Shown here: piece by piece, positions 1-6,532 of the stretch
Numbering within the stretch: position 1 is the first letter of the stretch
Layout of the letters: each line of letters begins with the position of its first letter
Assembly (NCBI GenBank): GCA_012271065.1
Contig: JAAXHE010000161.1
Span: 1 to 11,106, forward strand
Length of the DNA stretch: 11,106 bases
Source: Candidatus Latescibacterota bacterium
GTDB lineage: Bacteria > Latescibacterota > UBA2968 > GCA-2709665
Reading direction: 5' to 3'
Translations under genes and position numbers: made by a program
The notes under the pieces: generated by a model
Told to the model about the DNA's origin: nothing
Databases searched by the model: none
Seen by the model: only the letters and a program-made list of their open reading frames with translations

Positions 1-529
1 CGTGCCCGCGCAGACCCGCGAGTTCGTGCCATGTCTGGCCCCCGTCCGTGGTTCGAAACAAGGCGGCGTCTTCAACGCCCGCGTAGACCGCATCGGGATC
101 GGTCAACGAGGGTTCCAGGTGCCAGACGCGCGCGAATTCCCACGGATGCTGGGTGCCGTCATACCACTGGTGGGTGGTCAGGGGTTTGCCGGTTTCCGCG
201 GAGGTGTCGTAGACGAACATATTGCTCTTGCCCTGGGGGGGCATCGCTTCGCCGTCCTCCGAGCCAGGGGGCGTTTCCGGCAACTTAGGGCCCGATCCGG
301 GCTGCTCCCACGTGACTCCACCGTCGTTCGAGCGCTGAATGACCTGGCCGAACCACTCGCTGGTCTGGGAAGCGTAAATGCGATCGGGGTCCACCGGTGA
401 GCCCTTGACGTGGTAGATCTCCCAGCCGGCGAAATGCGGGCCGGATACGGACCAGTCTTCGCGCGCACCGTCCGCTGTGAGAATAAAGGCGCCCTTCTTG
501 GTACCCACGAGGACTCGGATTGTTGACAT
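1..529 (-). CDS. Asp-box (BNR/WD40-YVTN-like) repeat protein, 3' part missing
   Basis: Partial gene: the start is at 529 and the reading frame stays open for 176 codons to the left edge. A GGAG lies about 7 bases before the ATG. Two Asp-boxes (S/T-x-D-x-G-x-T-W) are visible, around residues 67-74 (SNDGGVTW) and 160-167 (TTDGGQTW), the blade-turn signature of BNR/sialidase-type beta-propellers. The N-terminus ([17 protein letters not shown]) has no signal peptide, so the protein is probably cytosolic, unlike secreted sialidases. No sialidase active-site arginine triad can be judged from this part, so 'sialidase' should not be assumed. It lies 26 bp after the ThiF-like gene on the same strand, which suggests co-transcription and a shared role. 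From memory, propellers of this type occur beside MoaD/ThiS-type genes in other bacteria; that is a lead, not evidence. Confidence 0.85.
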   Translation of the reverse strand, partial: MSTIRVLVGTKKGAFILTADGAREDWSVSGPHFAGWEIYHVKGSPVDPDRIYASQTSEWFGQVIQRSNDGGVTWEQPGSGPKLPETPPGSEDGEAMPPQGKSNMFVYDTSAETGKPLTTHQWYDGTQHPWEFARVWHLEPSLTDPDAVYAGVEDAALFRTTDGGQTWHELAGLRGH

Positions 530-555
530 GTTGGTCTCCGTCAATGCGGTTCGAT

Positions 556-1677
556 TCAGATACCGACGTATTTCGCGTACACGCTGCGCGCCACGTTCGG
601 TTCCGCCGTGCCATGAACGATGGCGCGGCCGTCCGGGAACAGGCTCAGGGAATAGGCGTTGCCGCCGTCGCTGATGTTGGCGCGGAGCATATACCGGTTG
701 GCGACCACATTGCCATGCTCGCGCAAGCGTGCCGAAACACGGTCGAGGTCAAGCCCTCCCGGGCTTTGCCTGTGCGTGAGTTGCACGGCGTCCCGGCCGC
801 AGAGTGTCGTCGCCCCGGATCCCAATCTGCCGTCCAGGTAGTCGAAGCGGCCATGTTTGCAGCACGGACAGGCATCGCGTTCGTACGCGCTGGCGACCTT
901 GAGTTGCATGACGGTATTCGTCCACAGGTCGATGTGGAGCAAGGTCGGGCAGACTCGGTCGAAGTTGCCCGTGAGCACCTTGAGCGTCTCGGCAACCTGG
1001 AAACTCGCGACGGTCGTTACGGCGGAAGCCAGCACGCCCACGGTGTCGCAGGTGGGCGTGGCGCCAGGTGGCGGCGCTTCCTCGAAGAGGCAGCGCAGGC
1101 ACGGTGTCGCCCGGTTGCCCGCGGCACCCTGTTCCCAGGGCGCATCTCCTGCCGGGGTGTGGGGCAGGATCGCGAACGCCGCGCCGATCGTGCCGACGGC
1201 ACCGCCATACATATAGGGAACGCCATGCTTTACCGCGTAATCGTTAACAAGATAGCGAGTTTCGAAGTTGTCCAGTCCGTCCACGAAAATGTCGGCTCCG
1301 GACGCGTGGCGGGCAATATTGCCATGATTGAGATCGTCCACGATCGCCGTAACGCGGACGCGGGAGTTGATCTTCACGAGTCGGCGTCGAGCGGCTTGCG
1401 CCTTGGGGATGGCGTCCGCAACGTCCCGCTCATCGAACAGCACCTGTCGCTGCAGATTAGTGATCTCGACGAAGTCGCGGTCCAGGATCATCAGATGACC
1501 GACGCCGGATCGGGCGAGGAGTTCCGCGGCCATGCTGCCAAGCGCGCCACACCCCAGAATGAATGCGGTCGAATTGCCCAGACGCCGCTGACCGTCCTCG
1601 CCGAAGCCGGGAAGCAGCGCTTGGCGGTGGTAACGGGAAAGGTGGTCACTCATGTCTGGACAAATCTGTTGGCGCAC
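556..1677 (-). CDS. ThiF/MoeB/HesA-family E1-like adenylyltransferase
   Basis: E1-like enzyme expected to adenylate the C-terminal Gly-Gly of a small sulfur-carrier or ubiquitin-like protein (ThiS, MoaD or similar) in the cytosol. Numbered from the GTG at 1677 (373 aa): nucleotide-binding loop GCGALG at 42-47, acidic ILDRD at about 64-68, the NLQRQ segment at 74-78, VDGLDN at 132-137, and four zinc-type cysteines as two CxxC pairs (193/196 and 270/273). The TCDTVGVL segment carries Cys210, placed like the catalytic cysteine of ThiF/Uba4-type E1s. A C-terminal extension of about 80 residues follows (LCGRDAVQL to YAKYVGI), longer than E. coli MoeB and with no rhodanese signature. Two starts are possible: GTG 1677 has AGGA six bases upstream, while ATG 1653 ([11 protein letters not shown]) matches where the family usually begins but has a poor ribosome site. 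No ThiS/MoaD partner is encoded nearby in the window. Confidence 0.92.
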   Translation of the reverse strand: MRQQICPDMSDHLSRYHRQALLPGFGEDGQRRLGNSTAFILGCGALGSMAAELLARSGVGHLMILDRDFVEITNLQRQVLFDERDVADAIPKAQAARRRLVKINSRVRVTAIVDDLNHGNIARHASGADIFVDGLDNFETRYLVNDYAVKHGVPYMYGGAVGTIGAAFAILPHTPAGDAPWEQGAAGNRATPCLRCLFEEAPPPGATPTCDTVGVLASAVTTVASFQVAETLKVLTGNFDRVCPTLLHIDLWTNTVMQLKVASAYERDACPCCKHGRFDYLDGRLGSGATTLCGRDAVQLTHRQSPGGLDLDRVSARLREHGNVVANRYMLRANISDGGNAYSLSLFPDGRAIVHGTAEPNVARSVYAKYVGI

Positions 1678-1759
1678 CCGGATTCCTGTCCAACGCGTTC
1701 ACCGGAGATCGACGGGTGACGGGCGCGGACGGTCCGGTTGATCCGGTGGGCGGTTTCGC

Positions 1760-2815
1760 TCAGTTGTCCGCGCAGTTGAACGGCAGCACCGCATCGCCCG
1801 GGATCCAGCGCCACGACTTTCCGAGCGTCACCGGTTCCGTGAACAGCCATGGGTCGGTGACGACCAATTCGTAGTCCAGCCGGCTGCCTTCCTCGTTCAC
1901 CGTGAAGCGCTCCACAGTTTCCATGGCCTCGCTCTGAGGCAGGCCGTTCTGGTCGAAATAAGGCCAATTGATTCGGCCGGTGCGCACCACGAGCGTGCCG
2001 CCCTCCCAATGGCCGGTGGAGTGTCCCATCCGGGAGGGCGGCGCATCCTGGCCGTCGGCGTCGCCGCTCATGTGGATGATGCGCATCGCATCGAATTCCT
2101 CCATGAGAAAGACGATGCGATTTCCTTCGTCGATGAATTCGACGGGATTGGGCTGCTGCATGATGGTGGGCATCCCCTTGGGAATGCAGGTGAGGAAGGG
2201 GTTGGCCGGGTCGAGCGGGTCCCAGGCCGCCTGCGCGGCGCGGGCAGCCTCCGTCAGCGGGTAGTCCAGCGTTCCGCCCTCGGTGAGAAAACGCGTTTCC
2301 GTGCGCAGGAACGAACCGTCGGTGCTCCAGACGCGGAAGATTCCCAGGGACGGATCGGCGCCGGGCGTTCCGGGCGTCTCGTCGAGGCCGGTGCCCACGG
2401 TGTTGTCCGACCAGCGGGGGACGGGCGTATCCAGCAACGCCTCGCGTCCATCGGCCAGCAGCATGTTGATGGCGTAGGCGTTGCGCACGGGGCGCCTGGC
2501 GGGGTATACGGCCACCGTGACGGTGTCGCCGACGCCAAGCATTTCCCGCGTGATGCCGACCCGATTCAGACGCGTGACCGGGATGCTTTCGACGTTCCAT
2601 GTCACCGACTCGTTGTCTTCGCCCGTGCTGCTCAGGGTGAAGCGCACGTGAGGGTTGCGCCAGGTCACACCCGTAATCTCGCCCTGGATCTCGATGACGG
2701 TGTCCATGTCGTAGGTAATGCGTGCGGAGTGATGCGCGACCGCAACGCTGCCTGTCGCCGTCATCACCAATACCAGCACTGGACGGATCACAAGTACTCT
2801 CGTAGGCGTGGTCAT
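1760..2815 (-). CDS. Exported DUF6152 family protein (long form)
   Basis: A 351-aa protein with a clear signal peptide ending in AVA at residues 25-27. Predicted cleavage leaves a mature N-terminus beginning His-His-Ser. The N-terminal 90 or so mature residues follow the DUF6152 pattern: HHS, a beta-rich stretch ending in the WRNPHVRF motif (His56), then a TRLNRVGITREMLGVGD-type segment. The remainder (about 130-351) is the long C-terminal part seen in many family members, with WEGGTLVVRT, INWPYFDQNG and DYELVVTDPWLFTEP, and two cysteines (210, 348) that could pair in the periplasm. The biochemical function is unknown. The ATG at 2815 has GGAG about 9 bases upstream. The gene starts 24 bp after the tannase-like gene stops, on the same strand, so the pair is likely one transcript. 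A second, short DUF6152 gene lies at 6122-6493. Confidence 0.88.
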   Translation of the reverse strand: MTTPTRVLVIRPVLVLVMTATGSVAVAHHSARITYDMDTVIEIQGEITGVTWRNPHVRFTLSSTGEDNESVTWNVESIPVTRLNRVGITREMLGVGDTVTVAVYPARRPVRNAYAINMLLADGREALLDTPVPRWSDNTVGTGLDETPGTPGADPSLGIFRVWSTDGSFLRTETRFLTEGGTLDYPLTEAARAAQAAWDPLDPANPFLTCIPKGMPTIMQQPNPVEFIDEGNRIVFLMEEFDAMRIIHMSGDADGQDAPPSRMGHSTGHWEGGTLVVRTGRINWPYFDQNGLPQSEAMETVERFTVNEEGSRLDYELVVTDPWLFTEPVTLGKSWRWIPGDAVLPFNCADN

Positions 2816-2839
2816 TGAAAATCTCCGCTGCCCGTGCGG

Positions 2840-4432
2840 TCACTCAGGGTCCACACAGTGAAAACTGGCTGCCTCGTTCGGGTCCAGGTCCGGTGCCACC
2901 AGTCTTGCAACCTGTGGATAGGGGCACAAGGGGCGTGACAGCCCGCGCCCCCCGTCGTGGGTCGCCAGTATCGAGTCCGGTGCCCGGTCGTGGGTGACCC
3001 AGTCGTCGAGGGCCACAAGCACGGGGTGAAAGTCGATGGAAGGGCCATAGCCGCCGCCGCAATGGGCCATACCGGGGGCCATGAACAAGCGTACATGGTC
3101 GCGGAAGTCGGACTTCCCCCGCTTGCGGGAGACGGTTGACTCCATGGCTTCATACAGCTCGACCGTAGGTGTCGCGGTGACAACGGTGTCGCTCCAGCCG
3201 TGATAAAGGATGGCCTTGCCGCCGCGTTGCACGAAGGGCGTCACGTCGGGATTGTCGGCACGCGTCACTCCCGAGTAATAGGAAGAGTCGGCTGCGACGA
3301 CATCGTCGGGGTTATCGATGCTGAAGTCGTTCAGCAGATCCCTGTCCGGATCCTGGTACCAGACTTGGGCGAGATAGTCGAGATAGTCGCATTGTCCCGA
3401 TTCTTCCGGAGTTGCACATGCGCCCGCGGTAAAGCGCGCCCAGCCGCCCATGCCCATGCCGGCGCCATACTCGCCGCCGTGAAGGAGCCCGGGGTAGATG
3501 CGCTCGCCGGACGTGGTTACCGGGCCATCGTAGATCGTGCGGACGAATTCGACCTGGCTGTCCGTCAGGCACTGGGGCGGAGATTCGGACTCGCTGCACT
3601 GCAGAATGCCGGGATCGACGCGACATTGCCGGGGGTCGTCGATGATTTGGTCCTCGATCCCGTCGATGGCATCACAAGCGTCGAGCACGGCATCCTTCAG
3701 CAAGTTAAGCTGCTCGCCCGCGAGCGGCTGGTCTTCGGCATTGAGCCGGGCGACCTGTTGGGTCGTCCAGAGACCGGACACGATCATGCGAGCCGGCGAG
3801 AAGACCGGGGCGCCCACAATGATGCCGTCGAAATCTCCGGGATAGCGCTGCATGGCCATCAGCCCCTGGCGCCCGCCGGTGGAACAACCGCGAAAATAGG
3901 AGTGATCGGGTGCCCGCGCGTAGTACCCCTCGGCAAATTGCTTGCCGACAACCGTGGTCAGATGGACCGAACGATGCCCGAAATCTTCGATGGCGACATG
4001 GTTCGGCACGACTGTGCCGTCTGCCAGTTCCTTCATCACCCAATCTTCGGATGAACTCTGGACGTGACCGGTGTCCGTCTGACCGGTTGCGTATCCCAGT
4101 TCCAGCGCAAGCAGGGATAGATGATCTCTCTGAAACCTGCCGGCCGAGCCGCCGTTTCCGCCCATCAGAAACCGACCGTTCCACGCGGCGGCATCGGGAA
4201 ACCGGAATCTGAACCGGATCCGGCTCTCGCCGTCGTCGGCGTTGGCGATGACGCCCTCGAGCTGACAGTAGCCGCCAGCATCGTCAACCCGTTCAGCGCT
4301 GGCAAGCGTTACGCCGTGCGGTGACACCTCGGCGAAGCTCTGGAAGTCGGTGAGTTCGCACGGCACGGCCGGCGCGCAGACTGCCAGGGTCATTGAAAGA
4401 AAGAGCCACGTTGAATGGATTGGAAGCTTCAT
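2840..4432 (-). CDS. Exported tannase/feruloyl esterase family alpha/beta-hydrolase
   Basis: A 530-aa secreted serine esterase of the tannase/feruloyl esterase family (PF07519 type), normal in length. The N-terminus is a signal peptide (hydrophobic core about 9-20, cleavage near residue 24). Catalytic elements: Ser184 in RGCSTGGRQ, Asp415 in YHGWSDTVV and His457 in MAPGMAHCGG. Cys183 and Cys458 directly neighbour the Ser and His, the CS-D-HC arrangement in which a disulfide links the nucleophile and histidine loops. DACDAIDGIEDQIIDD (251-266) resembles the family's calcium loop. Likely activity is hydrolysis of esters of phenolic acids (gallate, ferulate, aryl esters) in the periplasm or outside the cell; the exact substrate cannot be read from sequence. 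The ATG at 4432 has only a weak GGGAT upstream. It is first in the minus-strand block and divergent from tRNA-Ala. Confidence 0.93.
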   Translation of the reverse strand: MKLPIHSTWLFLSMTLAVCAPAVPCELTDFQSFAEVSPHGVTLASAERVDDAGGYCQLEGVIANADDGESRIRFRFRFPDAAAWNGRFLMGGNGGSAGRFQRDHLSLLALELGYATGQTDTGHVQSSSEDWVMKELADGTVVPNHVAIEDFGHRSVHLTTVVGKQFAEGYYARAPDHSYFRGCSTGGRQGLMAMQRYPGDFDGIIVGAPVFSPARMIVSGLWTTQQVARLNAEDQPLAGEQLNLLKDAVLDACDAIDGIEDQIIDDPRQCRVDPGILQCSESESPPQCLTDSQVEFVRTIYDGPVTTSGERIYPGLLHGGEYGAGMGMGGWARFTAGACATPEESGQCDYLDYLAQVWYQDPDRDLLNDFSIDNPDDVVAADSSYYSGVTRADNPDVTPFVQRGGKAILYHGWSDTVVTATPTVELYEAMESTVSRKRGKSDFRDHVRLFMAPGMAHCGGGYGPSIDFHPVLVALDDWVTHDRAPDSILATHDGGRGLSRPLCPYPQVARLVAPDLDPNEAASFHCVDPE

Positions 4433-4616
4433 ATGCGATCCCGTGCGTTTCAGAGCGCAATACCATAGTTTACGAATGCTGCTGAAACACTACCGCCTCT
4501 GCAGGCCGTCGATCAAGAGAATTCCATTCCGGAACAGGTCCCGTCGGCACGACTCTTCGGGGGCAATATGGCTACGTTGCCCCAAATACGGGATAATTCC
4601 GTGAGCACAAGGCTGT
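4433..4616. promoter_or_regulatory. Divergent spacer between esterase operon and tRNA-Ala
   Basis: This 184-bp spacer must hold the promoter of the minus-strand esterase block and that of tRNA-Ala on the plus strand. For the tRNA, GATAAT at 4592-4597 matches five of six bases of a -10 box, but no good -35 sits 16-18 bases upstream (TGGCTA at 4569-4574 matches three of six). On the minus strand no convincing -35/-10 pair is seen before 4432. No conserved ORF is visible: the frames here are short or antisense to the tRNA. Confidence 0.4.
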
Positions 4617-4692
4617 GGGGCCGTAGCTCAGTTGGGAGAGCGCTGCGTTCGCAATGCAGAGGTCGGGAGTTCGAATCTCCTCGGCTCCACCA
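4617..4692 (+). tRNA. tRNA-Ala (anticodon CGC)
   Basis: A complete 76-base cloverleaf. The acceptor arm GGGGCCG pairs with CGGCTCC and includes the G3:U70 wobble pair that is the alanine identity element. The D arm reads AGCTCAGTTGGGAGAGC. The anticodon stem CTGCG/TGCAG closes a seven-base loop TTCGCAA, giving anticodon CGC, which reads the Ala codon GCG. The T arm contains GTTCGAATC. Discriminator A is at 4689 and CCA is encoded at 4690-4692. No tRNA cluster or integrated element adjoins it, and I see no second copy of its 3' end that would indicate an attachment site. Confidence 0.97.
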
Positions 4693-4715
4693 CTTTCCAA
4701 AAAAGGGGGGATCCT

Positions 4716-4740
4716 GAACCGACGGTTCCACTTCTCGGTT
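4716..4740. repeat. Overlapping inverted repeats in the leader between tRNA-Ala and the MBL gene
   Basis: GAACCG and CGGTTC flank a single A (4716-4728), a near-perfect palindrome, and a further TCGGTT at 4735-4740 can pair with AACCGA at 4717-4722 over a 12-base loop. No run of T follows, so it does not look like a standard intrinsic terminator of the tRNA. It could be an operator or a processing hairpin in the leader of the downstream gene. Confidence 0.35.
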
Positions 4741-4760
4741 GAAACTTGGGGATCATTTCA

Positions 4761-5690
4761 ATGAATAAATTCAAACTACTGGCTCTCGCCGGATTGTTCC
4801 TGCTCAGTCAACAAGCTTACTCCCAGTACGAAACGAGCTGGGACAATGCCGAGCGCAGTATCAACCAGATATCCGAGCATGTGTATCGTTGGGGCGGCGG
4901 CGCCATGGGAGGGATCAGCGGATTGTTCGTTCCCACATCGGAAGGCATTATCGTGATCGACGGCCCCGGCACGCCGTGCGAGCCGGACGCCGGTCAGTGG
5001 TTCAAGGACGAGCTCGAACAACGCTACGACGTCCCGGTGCGCTATGTCGTGTTGAGCCATGACCACCAGAGCCACATCTGCGGCACGACGGTGTTTGCGG
5101 ACACAGCAGTGGCGATCGGTCACAAGAAGCTCCGGCCGCACCTGATCAGGGAGGGGCGCGTCGCGCCGATCCCGACGGTCTCGTTCGAGGAGTCGCTGGA
5201 TATCGACCTGGGCGGCGTGAAGGTCGTGTTGCACTACTTCGGCCCGACCCACAGCGACAACCTGATCGTCACCCACATACCCCAGGATGGCGTGTTGTTC
5301 GTGCCGGATCTGTCGCGCCCGGACGGCCAGCTGCCCAATCCGGATTTTCGCGACATGGACGTGGACAACACCATCGAGGTGCTGGGCATACTGGCACGTA
5401 TGGACGACGTGGACATCGTCATGCCGGGACATAACTCGCCTGTCGCGGACCAGTCCTACTTCCGCCGCTACCGGAACTACCTGTCGAGCATGAGGGAACA
5501 GGTCTTGGCCTACATGGTGGAGGGCCGCTCGCTGGAGGAGATTCTCGGGCTCGTGACGATGGACGACTTCGGGGACTACACCAACCTCGGGCAGGTTCTC
5601 GAGCGCAACGTCACCACCATGTATGACTACCTGTACCGATACCGGGAACCCAACTCACCGGGAGACTTGCCGATCAGGGCGGTGCAATAG
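4761..5690 (+). CDS. Exported metallo-beta-lactamase-fold hydrolase with Ser in the HxHxDH motif
   Basis: A 309-aa protein of the MBL superfamily, resembling the SoxH / subclass B3-like periplasmic group. A signal peptide (MNKFKLLALAGLFLLSQQAYS, cut before Gln22) points to the periplasm. Metal ligands in order: His100, His102, His105 in HDHQSH, His164 in GPTHSDN, Asp183 in FVPDLSRP and His224 in MPGHNSP. The Asp that usually precedes the third histidine (D120 in standard numbering) is Ser104, so the second metal site is altered. Other fold features (GLFVPTSEGIIVIDGP near the N-terminus) are normal. The substrate is unknown. The ATG at 4761 is preferred over an in-frame TTG at 4746 because it begins the signal peptide and has GGGGAT about eight bases upstream. 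It lies 68 bp after tRNA-Ala on the same strand and may be read through from it. Confidence 0.9.
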   Translation: MNKFKLLALAGLFLLSQQAYSQYETSWDNAERSINQISEHVYRWGGGAMGGISGLFVPTSEGIIVIDGPGTPCEPDAGQWFKDELEQRYDVPVRYVVLSHDHQSHICGTTVFADTAVAIGHKKLRPHLIREGRVAPIPTVSFEESLDIDLGGVKVVLHYFGPTHSDNLIVTHIPQDGVLFVPDLSRPDGQLPNPDFRDMDVDNTIEVLGILARMDDVDIVMPGHNSPVADQSYFRRYRNYLSSMREQVLAYMVEGRSLEEILGLVTMDDFGDYTNLGQVLERNVTTMYDYLYRYREPNSPGDLPIRAVQ

Positions 5691-5719
5691 CCCCGGCACG
5701 CCCATCAGAACAAGTGCAC

Positions 5720-5748
5720 ACCGGGCGATGTACGAAGATGCGCCCGGT
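5720..5748. terminator. Hairpin between convergent genes, possible bidirectional terminator
   Basis: ACCGGGCG at 5720-5727 pairs perfectly with CGCCCGGT at 5741-5748 across a 13-base loop. It lies between the stop of the MBL gene (plus) and the stop of the selenoprotein gene (minus), where a shared terminator is expected. There is no clear U-tract on either side, so termination is inferred from position and stem strength. Confidence 0.45.
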
Positions 5749-5758
5749 TCGGGGCGCG

Positions 5759-6100
5759 TCAGTCGAAGACGCTTGAATACACGTCTACGTTGAATCCCAC
5801 CAGCACCGTTTCGCCGACTCGGGCCGTCGGCGCCCGCAGATTGCCCGTCCTTCCGAGCATGGCCTTGACGGCGTCATCCGAAGACAGGGTGTCGCCGGAG
5901 AACTCGCTGACCTTTCTGCCCATGGAAACGATCAGGCGCGATGCGCTCTCAAGCATGGCTGCCGCATCCGCTGCCTGCAGCTTCCTGCTCGCGGGTACCC
6001 GCTCGCCGATCTCAATGTGATTGGCCTCCAGAAACTTGGAAGCCCGGGTACAACCGGTTCACCCGGGGCGGTGGTAGTACCAGTCAACCTTGGCGGTCAT
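5759..6100 (-). CDS. ArsC/Spx-like thioredoxin-fold selenoprotein, TGA at codon 14 read as Sec
   Basis: A 113-aa protein if the TGA at 6061-6059 encodes selenocysteine. It begins MTAKVDWYYHRPG, then Sec14-Thr-Gly-Cys17, a U-x-x-C redox motif exactly where ArsC-related proteins carry their catalytic cysteine pair. It continues in one frame through ASRKLQAADAAAML to the ArsC-type C-terminus GNLRAPTARVGETVLVGFN (about 86-104). The ATG at 6100 has GGAGAG eight bases upstream. Without recoding only a 13-residue stub or the unsupported internal ATG at 5956 would remain. Both halves read as one family and the TGA is at the active site, so a random nonsense mutation is unlikely. The expected role is thiol/selenol redox chemistry in the cytosol; arsenate reduction is not shown. 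It ends the three-gene minus-strand unit, 21 bp after DUF6152. The terminal stop is also TGA (5761-5759). No selA/B/C/D is in the window, so decoding capacity is untested. Confidence 0.85.
6023..6044 (-). promoter_or_regulatory. Candidate bacterial SECIS hairpin
   Basis: In the mRNA of the ArsC-like gene, GGCUUCCA (6044-6037) pairs with UGGAGGCC (6030-6023): an 8-bp stem including one G-U, closed by the six-base loop AGUUUC. The loop GU lies 24-25 bases after the UGA, against 20-21 in E. coli fdhF, and within the range accepted for bacterial SECIS elements. It lies in the coding sequence directly downstream of the recoded codon, as required for SelB binding in bacteria. Confidence 0.75.
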
Positions 6101-6121
6101 CCTTGAATCTCTCCGTCTTGC

Positions 6122-6493
6122 CTAATCCCACTCTTTCACAACACCGTCAGGGGTTGTAATGAATCCCAGGAGGCACCCGGGGGAGCCATCCCTCAGTGCG
6201 TGGCATTTCACGTGAATCTCGTCGCCGGGCTTGAGTTCATCTTCTGTGATTCCGGCCCTGGTAAGCGTTGATGCGCCGGCGGCTTCCATGGCCCACGTCA
6301 CGATTTCCCCGCCATCTTGTTCCACGTCCATGTAGAGCCAGGCGTGGGGGTTGATGAAGTAGAGATCCGTCACCGTCCCATCGAGCTCGATGTACTGCGT
6401 CATCTCGTAGTTGCCGTGGGAGTGGTGCGCCCAACCGGTCAGTGTCACTGCCAGGGACGCGATGAAGACAAGGGCTGGTCGCTTTGGTTGCAT
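6122..6493 (-). CDS. Exported DUF6152 family protein (short form)
   Basis: A 123-aa protein comprising just the N-terminal DUF6152 unit. The signal peptide ends GWA at residues 20-22, leaving a mature protein that starts His-His-Ser-His. Family landmarks are IELDGTVTDLYFINPHAWLY (His50), TRAGITEDELKPGD and a C-terminal HALRDGSPGCLLG. Cys97 and Cys107 bracket the last motif, with His98 next to the first. The function is unknown. The ATG at 6493 has GGGAG about six bases upstream. The gene sits 39 bp after the unknown exported gene and 21 bp before the selenoprotein, so the three probably form one transcript. It is the second DUF6152 gene in the window and lacks the long C-terminal part of the one at 1760-2815. 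Confidence 0.88.
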   Translation of the reverse strand: MQPKRPALVFIASLAVTLTGWAHHSHGNYEMTQYIELDGTVTDLYFINPHAWLYMDVEQDGGEIVTWAMEAAGASTLTRAGITEDELKPGDEIHVKCHALRDGSPGCLLGFITTPDGVVKEWD

Positions 6494-6532
6494 TGCTGGC
6501 TCCCGAAGTCTTTGTTCCTGAATTCCAGACTG

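Noticed and set aside
1..529. Calling the left-edge gene a sialidase
   Set aside because: Asp-boxes occur in many propellers; there is no signal peptide and no visible sialidase catalytic residues in the part present.
520..1719. 399-codon plus-strand ORF
   Set aside because: It overlaps the ThiF-like gene along its whole length in antisense. The minus strand carries clear E1 motifs, while this frame has none.
1650..2843. 397-codon minus-strand ORF in another frame over the long DUF6152 gene
   Set aside because: Arg/His-rich, low-quality composition; the DUF6152 frame has a signal peptide, ribosome site and family motifs.
3200..4054. 284-codon plus-strand ORF
   Set aside because: Antisense shadow of the tannase-family gene, whose catalytic motifs lie on the other strand.
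4617..4692. tRNA-Ala as an integration site of a mobile element
   Set aside because: No integrase, no repeated tRNA 3' end and no phage or plasmid genes in the window.
4513..4731. 72-codon minus-strand ORF (contains SRGDSNSRPLHCERSALP)
   Set aside because: It is the antisense translation of tRNA-Ala; this peptide is a well-known spurious annotation produced from tRNA genes.
5759..5956. 65-codon ORF as an independent small gene starting at the ATG at 5956
   Set aside because: The ATG lies inside a continuous ArsC-like reading frame and lacks a good ribosome site; the active site would be missing. The longer frame through the TGA is better.
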